A stretch of 64,000 nucleotides of DNA from CAVSUZ01 sp963791885. GTDB taxonomy: Bacteria > Pseudomonadota > Alphaproteobacteria > Acetobacterales > Acetobacteraceae. The stretch lies in assembly GCA_963791885.1 (NCBI GenBank), contig CAWBUL010000005.1, positions 992,001 to 1,056,000 on the forward strand, read 5' to 3'. Made by a program: the position numbers and the translations under genes. Shown one piece after another: positions 17,516 to 26,267 of the stretch (position 1 is the first letter of the stretch; the number at the start of each line of letters is the position of its first letter). Below the pieces are notes generated by a model that did no database searches, was not told the DNA's origin, and saw only the letters and a list, made by a program, of their open reading frames with translations.

Positions 17516-17648
17516 CTAGTGTCCTGCCCCTGAAGTTCGCCGCATCTTGCGGCGAACGGAAGGGATGAGCAGGCCACTGAAAACAAAGGATAGTGGCCCG
17601 AACTGAAGTGCGTCACGCATGTGACGAACTTCAGAATCGGGACACTAG
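17516..17648. mobile_element. MITE-like 133-bp element with 24-bp inverted ends
   Basis: The ends are CTAGTGTCCTGCCCCTGAAG... at 17516-17539 and its inverse at 17625-17648 (20 of 24 positions match). Both ends begin with palindromic CTAG, as expected for a TA-targeting IS630/mariner-type transposase. A second small inverted repeat (TTCGCCGCA/TGCGGCGAA) lies inside the left end. There is no coding capacity, so it is a non-autonomous element. It lies 74 bp upstream of the inositol-phosphate synthase start. Confidence 0.65.
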
Positions 17649-17721
17649 AGCGAGATCGCGCGAGGCAGACATGTCGGAGCGCGTGAATCTCGCTCTGAGA
17701 TGCAATGATACGGAGAAGGCG

Positions 17722-18786
17722 ATGGGCGTTCGGGTGGCGATCGTCGGAATAGGAAACTGCGCGTCGTCGCTGGTTCAGGGCGTGAGCTATTACACCGACG
17801 CCGACCCGAATCAGCGGATCCCTGGCCTGATGCACGTCGTGCTCGGCGGCCACCACGTTGGCGACGTGACTTTCTCCGCTGCCTTCGACGTCGCCGCCAG
17901 CAAGGTCGGCCGCGATCTCGCCGAGGCAATCGGCGCTGAACCCAACAATACCCACGTCTTCGCCGAGGTGCCTCCCACCGGCGTCACAGTCCGGCGCGGC
18001 CCCACCCTCGACGGCATCGGCCACTACCTGCGCGACGTGGTTCCCGAGTCCGATGCCCCCGTTGCCGATGTCGCCGCCATCCTGCGCGACACCGAAACCG
18101 ATATCGTGGTCTGCTATCTTCCCGTCGGCTCCGAACGAGCGGTCCGCTGGTACGCCGAACAGGCGCTCGCGGCCGGCTGCGGTTTCATCAATTGCATCCC
18201 GGTCTTCATCGCCTCTGACCCCGCATGGCGCGACCGGTTCGCAGCCGCCCGTCTACCGCTGATCGGTGACGACGTGAAAAGCCAGGTCGGCGCAACGATC
18301 GTCCACCGCGTCCTGACCAACCTCTTCAAGGATCGCGGCGTACGTATCGACCGCACCTACCAGCTCAACTTTGGCGGCAACACCGACTTCATGAACATGC
18401 TGGAACGCGAACGCCTCGAATTGAAGAAGATCTCCAAGACCCGCGCCGTCACCAGCCAGATGGCGGAGCGTCCGGCCCCCAGCACCGTGCATGTCGGCCC
18501 GAGCGATTACGTCGAATGGCTCACCGACCGCAAATGGTGCTACATCCGCATCGAAGGCACGAGCTTCGGCGATGTCCCCTTGAACTGTGAACTCAAGCTG
18601 GAAGTGTGGGATTCGCCCAACTCGGCCGGCGTGGTGATCGACGCCATCCGTTGCGCCAAGCTCGCGAAGGATCGCGGTATTGGCGGCGTGCTCATCGGCC
18701 CCAGCGCCTACCTGATGAAAAGCCCGCCGGAGCAATACCCGGATCACCAGGCCCAGGCGCTGATGGAAGCGTTCATCGCCGGGTGA
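17722..18786 (+). CDS. ino1: Myo-inositol-1-phosphate synthase (actinobacterial-type)
   Basis: A 354-residue NAD+-dependent enzyme that converts glucose-6-phosphate to inositol-phosphate. The start MGVRVAIVGIGNCASSLVQG holds the NAD-binding glycine motif. Later landmarks are LIGDDVKSQVGATIVHRVL, LNFGGNTDFMNML, and KISKTRAVTSQ with active-site Lys residues. ATG 17722 follows GGAGAAGG; the longer open frame reaches back into the MITE-like element and is unlikely. It overlaps the phosphatase gene by GTGA, so the two are translationally coupled. Confidence 0.9.
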   Translation: MGVRVAIVGIGNCASSLVQGVSYYTDADPNQRIPGLMHVVLGGHHVGDVTFSAAFDVAASKVGRDLAEAIGAEPNNTHVFAEVPPTGVTVRRGPTLDGIGHYLRDVVPESDAPVADVAAILRDTETDIVVCYLPVGSERAVRWYAEQALAAGCGFINCIPVFIASDPAWRDRFAAARLPLIGDDVKSQVGATIVHRVLTNLFKDRGVRIDRTYQLNFGGNTDFMNMLERERLELKKISKTRAVTSQMAERPAPSTVHVGPSDYVEWLTDRKWCYIRIEGTSFGDVPLNCELKLEVWDSPNSAGVVIDAIRCAKLAKDRGIGGVLIGPSAYLMKSPPEQYPDHQAQALMEAFIAG

Positions 18787-19379
18787 CCACACTCCATCTC
18801 ATCCGCCACGGTTCTTACGATCAGCTCGGACAGGTCCTGACCGGTTGTTCGGGCGCGTATGCTCTCAATGAACAGGGCCGCGCTGAGGCCGTTTCACTCG
18901 CCCGCACGCTGTCCGACGTGGGCCTGGTCGCCGTCTTCACCAGTCCGCTGCAGCGCGCGCGTGAAACCGCATCACCGATCGCGGCGCGAGCGGAGTTGGA
19001 GGTCATGATCGACCCTGACCTGAGCGAGATCGAATTCGGCGATTGGACCGGCGCCGCCTTCGCCGATCTGCACCACCGTCCGGAATGGCAGGTGTTCAAC
19101 CGGTTCCGCAGTAGCCGGGCACCGCCCGGCGGCGAGTCGATGTTGGCTGTTCAGCAGCGCGCCGTCTCTGCGATGATGCGGATCTGCGCGCGCTGGCCCG
19201 ATGGCAATGTGGCGGTTATCAGCCATGCTGATGTGATCAAGGCAATTCTGGCCCACTTCCTCGGTGTGCCGCTCGATCTCTTCCAAAGAATCGAGGTCGC
19301 CCCGGCCTCGCGCAGCATCATCCGGATTTTCCCTGCTGATGTACGCATAGATGCGATCAACCTTCCCGCTGCAAGATGA
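18783..19379 (+). CDS. Histidine phosphatase family protein
   Basis: About 198 residues from GTG 18783, which overlaps the ino1 stop. LHLIRHGSYDQLG carries the catalytic RHG near the N-terminus; TSPLQRARETASPIA, DLSEIEFGDWTG and VAVISHADVIKAILA hold the second Arg, the acid/base region and the catalytic SHAD His. Members are phosphomonoesterases or mutases. Coupling to ino1 suggests an inositol-phosphate or related sugar-phosphate phosphatase, but that is inference. The 3' end overlaps the convergent methyltransferase by 23 bp. Confidence 0.88.
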   Translation: MTTLHLIRHGSYDQLGQVLTGCSGAYALNEQGRAEAVSLARTLSDVGLVAVFTSPLQRARETASPIAARAELEVMIDPDLSEIEFGDWTGAAFADLHHRPEWQVFNRFRSSRAPPGGESMLAVQQRAVSAMMRICARWPDGNVAVISHADVIKAILAHFLGVPLDLFQRIEVAPASRSIIRIFPADVRIDAINLPAAR

Positions 19380-20160
19380 ACGCGGCACCGTCCCAAACCG
19401 AGAAAGGACGTTCGCCATTAACCTGGATCGTCAGGTCATATCGCCGGGCCCAGCGCGCCAAATCAGCACGATCCGCCTCCAGCCCGCGATAAGACAGGTT
19501 CAGGATCGCGATCGTCCCGGGCGGCGCCAACACGCGCGTGATCTCCGCCATCGTGTTCTCTGCCTCACCCGCCAGCACGATATACGGAAAGGAATCGACG
19601 GCCAGGATCAGGTCGAACGCAGCGTCCCGAAAGGGCAGGGCGGTTCCCGTCTGCACCAGCAGGGCATAACTCCCCCGCCGCCGTCGCGCCTCGCGCAGCA
19701 TGGCGAACGACACATCCGTGCCCGCGACGTGAGCCGCCGAGCTCAGCGCTTGCGCGATGCGGCCAATCCCGCAGCCGAGGTCGAGCACATGCGCCCCGGC
19801 AATCCGCGTCTGCTCTCGCAGCCATACCACGACCTCTGCCGTCGCTTGCGCCAGCAGGTCCGGTCTCCCGAGAGAATACGCGGCCACCGCCGCCTCGGGC
19901 GAATGCCGCACCGCGCGGTCATAGGCCGCTCCGATCCCCGCCAGGCTGCGTGTCTCATGTGCACCGTACGCAGCCGCCGCCTCACGCAGAGAGGTCAAAT
20001 CGCCATCGAGCAACTCTCGCAGCGCATCCGCACGGGGCCAGTCCTCGTCACGCACTCGCTCCCGCAGCTGCTCCACCGACGCCCCCGTAAGCACAGCCTG
20101 TGCGATCGCCACCTGCGGCGACAATTTCCCTGCCAGGCACAGTGCAATCGGATCGCTCAC
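19357..20160 (-). CDS. Class I SAM-dependent methyltransferase
   Basis: About 267 residues. GTG 20160 overlaps the stop of the upstream GNAT gene; the longer open frame is unlikely. An N-terminal helical segment of about 100 residues precedes the Rossmann domain with AHVLDLGCGIGRIAQAL (motif I), TDVSFAML, and FDLILAVDSFPYIV (motif IV). It is the last gene of the overlapping glycan-type cluster, and it may methylate the product or an intermediate. Confidence 0.82.
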   Translation of the reverse strand: MSDPIALCLAGKLSPQVAIAQAVLTGASVEQLRERVRDEDWPRADALRELLDGDLTSLREAAAAYGAHETRSLAGIGAAYDRAVRHSPEAAVAAYSLGRPDLLAQATAEVVVWLREQTRIAGAHVLDLGCGIGRIAQALSSAAHVAGTDVSFAMLREARRRRGSYALLVQTGTALPFRDAAFDLILAVDSFPYIVLAGEAENTMAEITRVLAPPGTIAILNLSYRGLEADRADLARWARRYDLTIQVNGERPFSVWDGAAFILQREG

Positions 20161-21092
20161 GCCGGCCGCAGCAGGATCTGCATGTTGCGCCGATCGCGCG
20201 CGCCCCAGGCATATTTGTACGGCTCGTTGCCGCGCAGGAAATGCAGCTCCGTACGGCCCTCTGCCGCCGCGAGCGCGATGATCTCCGCCATCAAAATCGT
20301 GGACGGACTCAGTGCGGCGAAGTCCGGATTGAAGCCGCCTAGATAAAACAGCATGCGCCCAGGCGCGAGGAGCACATAATATCCCGCGACCACTTGTTTC
20401 CCCACACGCAGCACATAAATCCGTGCTTGAGTTAGTTCTAATAACATCAGCGCTGCCAGCGAATGAAACGCCCAGATGCGGGGATCGAAACCTGGATGTC
20501 GCGCCGTATGCCACGCCTTCAGCCCAGGCAAAGCGTCGCCAGCGACATCAACTTCCACCCGCCATCCTCCCGCGCGTTCCGCCCGATGGCGGTATTGGCG
20601 GATATCGCGGCGTTTGCCGTCTGGCACAGCGGCCAGTGGATCGCTGGGATCGATTGTCAGCACCGGACACGGATCGGACTCGACACGCTCAGCCAGCCAT
20701 CCGACCGGCGCCGTCGCTCGCGACAACAACAAATCCGGTGGCAGGTCGATCAGATCGCAGGGCAGCCCGGTGGCGCGCAGCGCTGCTGCGAGCAGATCGG
20801 ACATCGCCTCAACACCCGGCGTCTCCAAGAGCACGTCCTGATAATCCGTCAGCCCCGCGCCGACCGGCAACAACCGCCCGTCGAGCTCATACAGTGCCAA
20901 CACGCCGCTTAGACCACCAAAATCACCGAGCGTGGAAAACACCGGACGCCCATTGCCGAACACGCGCCACCACGGAAGAAGCCAGTGCGGCGACTGAAAC
21001 GGGGAGGGCAGAGCACCGCGCATCGCCAGCGCATGCCACGCAGGCGCCAGCCCCTCCACGTCCCGTTCTGCACGCCAAACAGCAATCGTCAC
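20157..21092 (-). CDS. GNAT-superfamily acetyltransferase, CelD/BcsL-like
   Basis: A 311-residue protein. FQSPHWLLPWWRVFG near the N-terminus and LHFLRGNEPYKYAWGA at the C-terminus are typical of the CelD/FemAB-like double GNAT group found in polysaccharide loci. It has a central basic segment (GKRRDIRQYRHRAERAG) and YVLRVGKQVVAGYYVLLAPG as the acyl-CoA core. Start GTG 21092 overlaps the glycosyltransferase stop. It probably acylates an amino sugar or lipid-linked intermediate. Confidence 0.82.
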   Translation of the reverse strand: MTIAVWRAERDVEGLAPAWHALAMRGALPSPFQSPHWLLPWWRVFGNGRPVFSTLGDFGGLSGVLALYELDGRLLPVGAGLTDYQDVLLETPGVEAMSDLLAAALRATGLPCDLIDLPPDLLLSRATAPVGWLAERVESDPCPVLTIDPSDPLAAVPDGKRRDIRQYRHRAERAGGWRVEVDVAGDALPGLKAWHTARHPGFDPRIWAFHSLAALMLLELTQARIYVLRVGKQVVAGYYVLLAPGRMLFYLGGFNPDFAALSPSTILMAEIIALAAAEGRTELHFLRGNEPYKYAWGARDRRNMQILLRPA

Positions 21093-22155
21093 GCCGCTTC
21101 GCGCACCCGCGCGAGCATGCGATACCGCTCTAGATACGCACCAATCATCATTCCAACCCCGAACCGCTTACGTGCGACCTGGCGGCATGTCTCAGGATCG
21201 ATCGCCGCCGCGTCACCGATCGCCGCCGCCATCTCCTCAACCGATCGCACGATCAAACCCGTCATGCCGTGCTGCATCGTCTCCGGCAGCGCGCCAGAGG
21301 CAAACGCAACCACCGGGGTTCCGCACGCCGCTGCCTCCATCGCCACCAGCGAACTCGTTTCCGGCGCGGTGCTCGGAATCAGAACGCAGCGCGCGGCCGA
21401 CAACAGACACCGCTTGCGTGCAAAGCCAACCGGTCCGATCCACCGGGCATGCGGACCCAGCCGCGGCGCGACCTCGTCGCGGAAATAGTCCCGATGCCAT
21501 GCGTACGGAAAAAGCTCGCCCGCGAGAATCAACGGACATGCCGCCCGCGCTGCCGCCTGCAGCGCCAAATGCTGCCCTTTCTCCGGACAGATCCGCCCCA
21601 GCATCAGCACGAAACTTCGCCGCGCATGCCGATGCCGCTGGAACGCCGCAACATCGATACCGTTGGAAATCGGCGGCAGAACGCGCGCACCATCCGCGAT
21701 CTGCCGGATCGCCGCATCCTGCGTGCGCGACACCCCATGCAGCCACGTGTCTTGCCGCGCCGGACGCAACGCCTCGCGCGGATACCACTCCACCGGCAGA
21801 TGCAGCGTGATCGTTACCGGCACACTTGGCGGCGGCAGATAATCCGCCGCATCGATCCCGTGCAGATGCACCACATCGATCGCACCGTCCCGCAGTACCG
21901 CATCCGTCGCCTCCCAAATCGCTGCATGTGCCCGCGCGCGATCCATGGCCTCGATCGAGCCGCCGCTGAACCGAGGGATGGCGCCAGCCGCCCCGAAACC
22001 GTCGACCCTTCGCACGCGATCACGGCGGACCGATGACCCGCCGCTACCAACCCCCGATCAATCGCCGCCAGCACCTGCTCCGCCCCGCCGGCCGTATCAG
22101 GTGAAACCGCCGCGAACGGAAACGCGATCTGCAAAACGGTTAGCGGTTCACCCAT
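21089..22155 (-). pseudogene. Family 4 glycosyltransferase, single-base deletion near residue 60
   Basis: ATG 22155 gives MGEPLTVLQIAFPFAAVSPD and the GGAEQVL glycine loop of GT4 enzymes, reading to ACEGSTVSGRLAP. One missing base near 21977 shifts the frame; the continuation IPRFSGGSIEAMDRARAHAA runs to the end with MLGRICPEKGQHLAL and the nucleotide-sugar motif PETSSLVAMEAAACGTPVVA. Restored length is about 355 residues, normal. The start overlaps the glycosidase gene by eight bases. The rest of the operon is intact, which favours a sequence error. Confidence 0.82.
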
Positions 22156-23032
22156 ACCGCCGCAGCATCAGCGCGCAAAACTCGGCGAACTCCTCCGCCA
22201 CTTGCGGGGGCGCCGTGTAATGCGCCCACGTCCCGCGATGTTCAGGCGTAAAGCAGAACGTCACCGTCACGGCGAAATCATCCAGCGCGCGCATCTGGCG
22301 GTCGAACCACGCCTCGGCATCTGGGCGGAACCAATCCGCCCAGGACAGACCGGTGCGCAGATACGTCACGCCGAATTCCTTCATCCACCGCACCGCGTCG
22401 TCCAGGCGGTGGTCTTCATAATGAAACCACTGGCACAGCCCGAATGCGGGGGCCACGTCATAAAATGCTCGCGCCGACCGCTTCGGCCGGCCATGCTCAT
22501 CCAGCAATCCCATGTGGAAATGCCGGTAATATGACGAACCCTCGGCCTCCTTGTGCCGTGTCGTCGCAGGCCACGCCGCCGGCAGATCGTACAAGCTATA
22601 CCAATGGATCCGCGGAGCTTGCCCCGTCAGCAACTCCGCGGTGCGGCGCAATCCCCACTCCTGCACCTCCTCCGCGCCGAAGGTGGACACACCAACCTCC
22701 GATACCCACACCGGCAGAGGCGTCGCCGTGCGGATCTCCGCGATCTTCGCGGGCCACTCGTCGATCATCCAATGGTTCCAATCGAGCGGAAAACCGTGCA
22801 CGGCCACCGCATCCAACTGCTCCATCGTGCCTTGTGACGCCAGCAGCCGGATAAACTCTGGATCGATCGGAGAAATTCCGCCCAGCACCCGCGGCAAGCC
22901 CGGCTTCTCCGCCGCGATCGCCTCACCCGCCAGCCTTGCCATGCGTGCAAACTGCGACCAGCCCGGATCAGCCTCCAGGTCCCAGTGGGACTTGTTGTTC
23001 GGCTCGTTCCAGATCATCGCCGCTTCAATCAT
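22148..23032 (-). CDS. Glycoside hydrolase of clan GH-A (beta-xylosidase/GH39-like)
   Basis: A 294-residue TIM-barrel-type protein. MIWNEPNNKSHWD has the Asn-Glu-Pro acid/base motif near residue 9, and LPVWVSEVGVSTFG carries a likely nucleophile Glu (about residue 113). It is short compared with full GH39 enzymes and has no signal peptide. The conserved AMIWNEPN lies at the very N-terminus, so the first barrel strands are missing or replaced. The start is ATG 23032, overlapping the methyltransferase stop. A cytosolic glycosidase among transferases suggests trimming or a transglycosylase role. Confidence 0.78.
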   Translation of the reverse strand: MIEAAMIWNEPNNKSHWDLEADPGWSQFARMARLAGEAIAAEKPGLPRVLGGISPIDPEFIRLLASQGTMEQLDAVAVHGFPLDWNHWMIDEWPAKIAEIRTATPLPVWVSEVGVSTFGAEEVQEWGLRRTAELLTGQAPRIHWYSLYDLPAAWPATTRHKEAEGSSYYRHFHMGLLDEHGRPKRSARAFYDVAPAFGLCQWFHYEDHRLDDAVRWMKEFGVTYLRTGLSWADWFRPDAEAWFDRQMRALDDFAVTVTFCFTPEHRGTWAHYTAPPQVAEEFAEFCALMLRRYG

Positions 23033-23790
23033 GACGCTCGCGCCGCCCGCGCCGGATACACCGGCCCGTACCCCTCATCGCCCGGCCGCGCCACATGCTT
23101 GCAGACGAAAACTTCCAACTCCGGATGCCCGATCACCTCGAAACCGGCACTACGCAGCATCGCCTCGGAGCAGGCGCGATTGGGTGCCCACCAGTTGGTT
23201 GGATCATGGGCATAGGCATGCTCGATAAAATGCAGCTTCGGCCACGCCTGATCGTCAAAAATCTCCGTCTGCCAGAAATCGTAATCGGGCTGGATCGGGC
23301 GGATCGCATCGCTCCCCCGCTGCAACGACTGATAAACGAACAGATCACGCGTCACGTGTTCGTGGATCAGATCTAGCGCGAGCAGCGGATGCCGCAGATG
23401 GTACAGAACCCCCGCGAACAGCACGAGATCGAAGCGCTCATCAAGAGCACCCACGTCGTATACGGACAGCGTGCGGTACTCGATCTCCAGCCCTTCCACC
23501 TCAGCGGCGAAGCGGGCCTGGCGCAGATAACTCTCATCGAAATCGATTCCCAGCACGCGTGCTGCACCGCGCCGCTTCATCTGCATGGAATAGAACCCGG
23601 CATTGCAGCCGATATCCAACACGCTCATCCCGCGCAGATCGGCCGGAATCGCATGCTCGAACCGCTGCCACTTCACCATCGGATAGTCACCCAGGAAGTG
23701 GTCCGGCGCTGTTTGCACCCCACCCAGTGTCATGTTGTGAAACCACGGACCCAAGGCCTGGATGCGATCGCGAACGGTCTCCTGGTTCAT
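23029..23790 (-). CDS. SAM-dependent methyltransferase, CmoB-like (DUF1698 type)
   Basis: About 253 residues from ATG 23790, which overlaps the nucleotidyltransferase stop. VLDIGCNAGFYSMQMKRRGA is motif I in the CmoB style, followed by VLGIDFDESYLRQARF and FDLVLFAGVLYHLRHPLLAL. True CmoB acts on tRNA, but the gene sits among glycosyltransferases, so a sugar or glycolipid substrate is more likely. From memory, a family named after Rta_06860 matches this setting; this was not checked. Confidence 0.83.
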   Translation of the reverse strand: MNQETVRDRIQALGPWFHNMTLGGVQTAPDHFLGDYPMVKWQRFEHAIPADLRGMSVLDIGCNAGFYSMQMKRRGAARVLGIDFDESYLRQARFAAEVEGLEIEYRTLSVYDVGALDERFDLVLFAGVLYHLRHPLLALDLIHEHVTRDLFVYQSLQRGSDAIRPIQPDYDFWQTEIFDDQAWPKLHFIEHAYAHDPTNWWAPNRACSEAMLRSAGFEVIGHPELEVFVCKHVARPGDEGYGPVYPARAARAS

Positions 23791-24506
23791 GCCGTGGTCT
23801 CCCGCGCTTCCAGCAGGTGCATCGCCGCGCGATAGCCGTGCAGCGTGCCCACATCCACGTACCTCGTGCCCGCGCGCACCCCCAATGCCTCGCCGCCCTG
23901 TGCCAGCCACGCATTGACCAGCGTCCCGATGAACGCGTCGCTTCGCTCCCGTGCTCGCCACAGATCATGCAGCGCCGCCAGCGTCCGGCCGGATAGCTTG
24001 AACGCCCCCCAGACCCACTCGCTGGAAGGGTTCGGCTGCTTCACCTCGATCGCCTGCACGCGCCCTTTCGCATCCGTCAGCACGGCATCGAAGGCGCGCG
24101 GATCATCCACCGGAAATAACAGGAAGGAGAACGCGCCGTCCGGCAACGCCCGTAACCCCTCATCCGGAAACCAGATCGTATCCGGCAACCCCACCACCAC
24201 CTGCTCATCCGGTCCGATGAGCGGCAGCGCGCGGAAGATCGCGTCGCACAAACCCAGCGGTTCGGACTGGATGGCGTACGCAAGATGCGCCCGCCCGTAA
24301 TTTCCGCCGTAGTAGCGCAGGATGTCCGACTTCCACGGCGAGATCACGAAGCAGACCTTGTCCGCCCCTGCCAGTACCATCCGCTCCAGCAGATATTCGC
24401 TGACCGCTCGTGGACGATCCGCGCCGCCCACCGGCAGCAACTCCTTGGAAAACGCCAGCGGCTGGATGCGCGTGCCGGAGCCGGCGGCCGGGATGATGCC
24501 CCACAT
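23787..24506 (-). CDS. Sugar nucleotidyltransferase (glucose-1-phosphate thymidylyltransferase-like)
   Basis: A 239-residue nucleotidyltransferase. MWGIIPAAGSGTRIQPLAFS has the GxGTR NTP-binding loop, followed by KELLPVGG. Later come VVVGLPDTIWFPDEG and WVWGAFKLSG. It makes an activated NDP-sugar for the transferases nearby. It is short for RmlA-type enzymes, which are nearer 290 residues. It starts four bp after the CgeB-like gene. Confidence 0.85.
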   Translation of the reverse strand: MWGIIPAAGSGTRIQPLAFSKELLPVGGADRPRAVSEYLLERMVLAGADKVCFVISPWKSDILRYYGGNYGRAHLAYAIQSEPLGLCDAIFRALPLIGPDEQVVVGLPDTIWFPDEGLRALPDGAFSFLLFPVDDPRAFDAVLTDAKGRVQAIEVKQPNPSSEWVWGAFKLSGRTLAALHDLWRARERSDAFIGTLVNAWLAQGGEALGVRAGTRYVDVGTLHGYRAAMHLLEARETTA

Positions 24507-24509
24507 GCG

Positions 24510-25586
24510 TCACGCCTCCGCGGGAATGGATTGCAGTGCATCGACAAGCTGCGCTGCGCGATGATCGGCCGTGTGCTCGGCCAGCACGCGCTCGCGCGCA
24601 CGCATCGCGATGGTGCGCAACTCCTGATCCGGCCGGTCCAGCGCCGCCAGAGTGTCGGCGCCTGATTCCGCCACCAGGATCTCCCGCCCCGGCTCGAAGA
24701 ACGCGTCGAGTCCGTCCCACCAGTCGGACAGGATCGGCGTGCCGCACGCCGCCGCCTCGAACAATCGGCCCGACGGGCACCAGCCCATCTGGGCCATCGC
24801 CGCGCGCGTTACGTTCAGCGTCAGCCGCGACGAGGAGTAAAAGGCCGCATGCTCTCCCGGCGGCAGGTGCCGCACGAAATGGATGTTCGCCGTCCAGGGA
24901 AAGTCCTGCGGATACATCGCGCCCCCGATCACGAAGCGGGACGCCGGGCGCCCCCGCGCCGGCTCCACGAACAGCCGCACCAGCGACTTCTGCCGGTCCT
25001 CCGCATACGTCCCGAGATAGGAAAGGTCGGCGCAATACTGTGGGGCCCGGGCCGCGGGCCGATACTCTTCTGGATCGACCCAGCCGTAGAGGGGCAGCAC
25101 ACGCCGCGCCCCCAACCGCTCGCGCAATAGGTCCAGCGCCTCGCCCCCGGTGTAGCTCAGTACCAGATCGAACAGGCTCAATCCCTGGGCAGGCAGGTAT
25201 TCGACCTGCTCTCCGGTACCCAGCCGGGCCAGAGTTACCGCCGTATCGAGATCATAGAAGCACCGTATCGGCACGCCACAGTCAGCCATCAGATCGGCCG
25301 CCGCCTGCGCGTCCGGGCAATAGGATGTCAGCATCGCCACGTCAGCCTGGGCCAGAGCATCCCGTGCCGCGCCCTGGACCTCGCTCCATTCAGAATACAC
25401 CAGCAGCCGGCCACCCGCCGGCAGGCGTGCCAAGTCGCGACTAGCCGCGTACCACGGCGCATCCTTCTCGAAGAAGGTCACTGCGTGCCCCTGCCGCAGT
25501 AGCGCCCGGATCAGCCCGCGCCACAGAGCCGCGTGACCGTTGCCCCACGACGAGCTAATCGCGAGGCCGAAAATCGCGAGCTTCAT
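24510..25586 (-). CDS. CgeB-like glycosyltransferase
   Basis: A 358-residue GT-B-type protein. MKLAIFGLAISSSWGNGHAA opens the first Rossmann domain; SYTGGEALDLLRERLGARRVLPLYGWVDPEEY and LSYLGTYAEDRQ are CgeB/DUF3880-type landmarks. The C-terminal MGWCPSGRLFEAAACGTPILSDWWDG is the nucleotide-sugar binding region. It overlaps the HAD gene by ATGA. Donor and acceptor are unknown. Confidence 0.85.
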   Translation of the reverse strand: MKLAIFGLAISSSWGNGHAALWRGLIRALLRQGHAVTFFEKDAPWYAASRDLARLPAGGRLLVYSEWSEVQGAARDALAQADVAMLTSYCPDAQAAADLMADCGVPIRCFYDLDTAVTLARLGTGEQVEYLPAQGLSLFDLVLSYTGGEALDLLRERLGARRVLPLYGWVDPEEYRPAARAPQYCADLSYLGTYAEDRQKSLVRLFVEPARGRPASRFVIGGAMYPQDFPWTANIHFVRHLPPGEHAAFYSSSRLTLNVTRAAMAQMGWCPSGRLFEAAACGTPILSDWWDGLDAFFEPGREILVAESGADTLAALDRPDQELRTIAMRARERVLAEHTADHRAAQLVDALQSIPAEA

Positions 25587-26267
25587 GCTGTCGTTTGAAC
25601 GTTGCAGGACAGGTGCGGTTCCGCCTCGCGTTCCCGTTCCAGCAACCTGCGGAGAGCATGCAGATCACTCACCAGTGTCGCGCCACGGGCGAAGACCAGG
25701 CCGGCCTCTCCGGGCACCGCAAACACGTGCATCCCCGCCGCCAGGCCGGCCTCCACCCCATGCCGGGAATCCTCGACCGCGACGCAATCACACGGATCAA
25801 CGCCGAGTGCCTCAGCTGCCGCCAGGAAACTCTCGGGGTCTGGCTTACAGCGCCGCACGTGATCACGCGTGATGACGGACGTGAAGTGTCGCCGGAGGCC
25901 GGTGCGAGCGAGGTGCAACTCCGCCGTGGACAGGCTGGCCGATGTTGCGATCGCCATCGGGAGGCGCTGTTCCGCCACCCAGCGCAGAAGCTCCACGGCC
26001 CCCGGCTTGAGGGGGCACGCCATCGGCAAGCAGGCGGGCGCGGATCTCGTAATACCGGCCCAGGCACCGCTGCCACGGCAGAACCGGGCCGAAATGCCGC
26101 CGTAGCGCTGTGCCACGATCCTCTGTGGGCAGGCCAACCAATGACGCATGCAGCGCCGGCGAGAGCGTCAGGTCCTCGGCGGCCAGCGCCACGGTAAAGG
26201 CCCGTCGGTACAACGCCTCGGTATCAAGCAGCGTGCCGTCCAGATCCAGCACGACGCCCGCGATCAT
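25583..26267 (-). pseudogene. HAD-superfamily phosphatase, extra base in a homopolymer
   Basis: ATG 26267 gives VVLDLDGTLLDTEALYRRAF, the DxDGT nucleophile motif. The frame breaks at a run of five G (plus strand 26011-26015). Removing one base joins RARLLADGVPLKPGAVELL to PMAIATSASLSTAELHLART (motif II), RCKPDPESFLAAA (Lys, motif III) and CVAVEDSRHGVEAGLAAGM (motif IV). The restored length is 227 residues. It overlaps topoisomerase IB by ATGA. The family is PGMB/GPH-like; a sugar-phosphate substrate fits the cluster. The homopolymer location strongly suggests a sequencing error. Confidence 0.82.
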
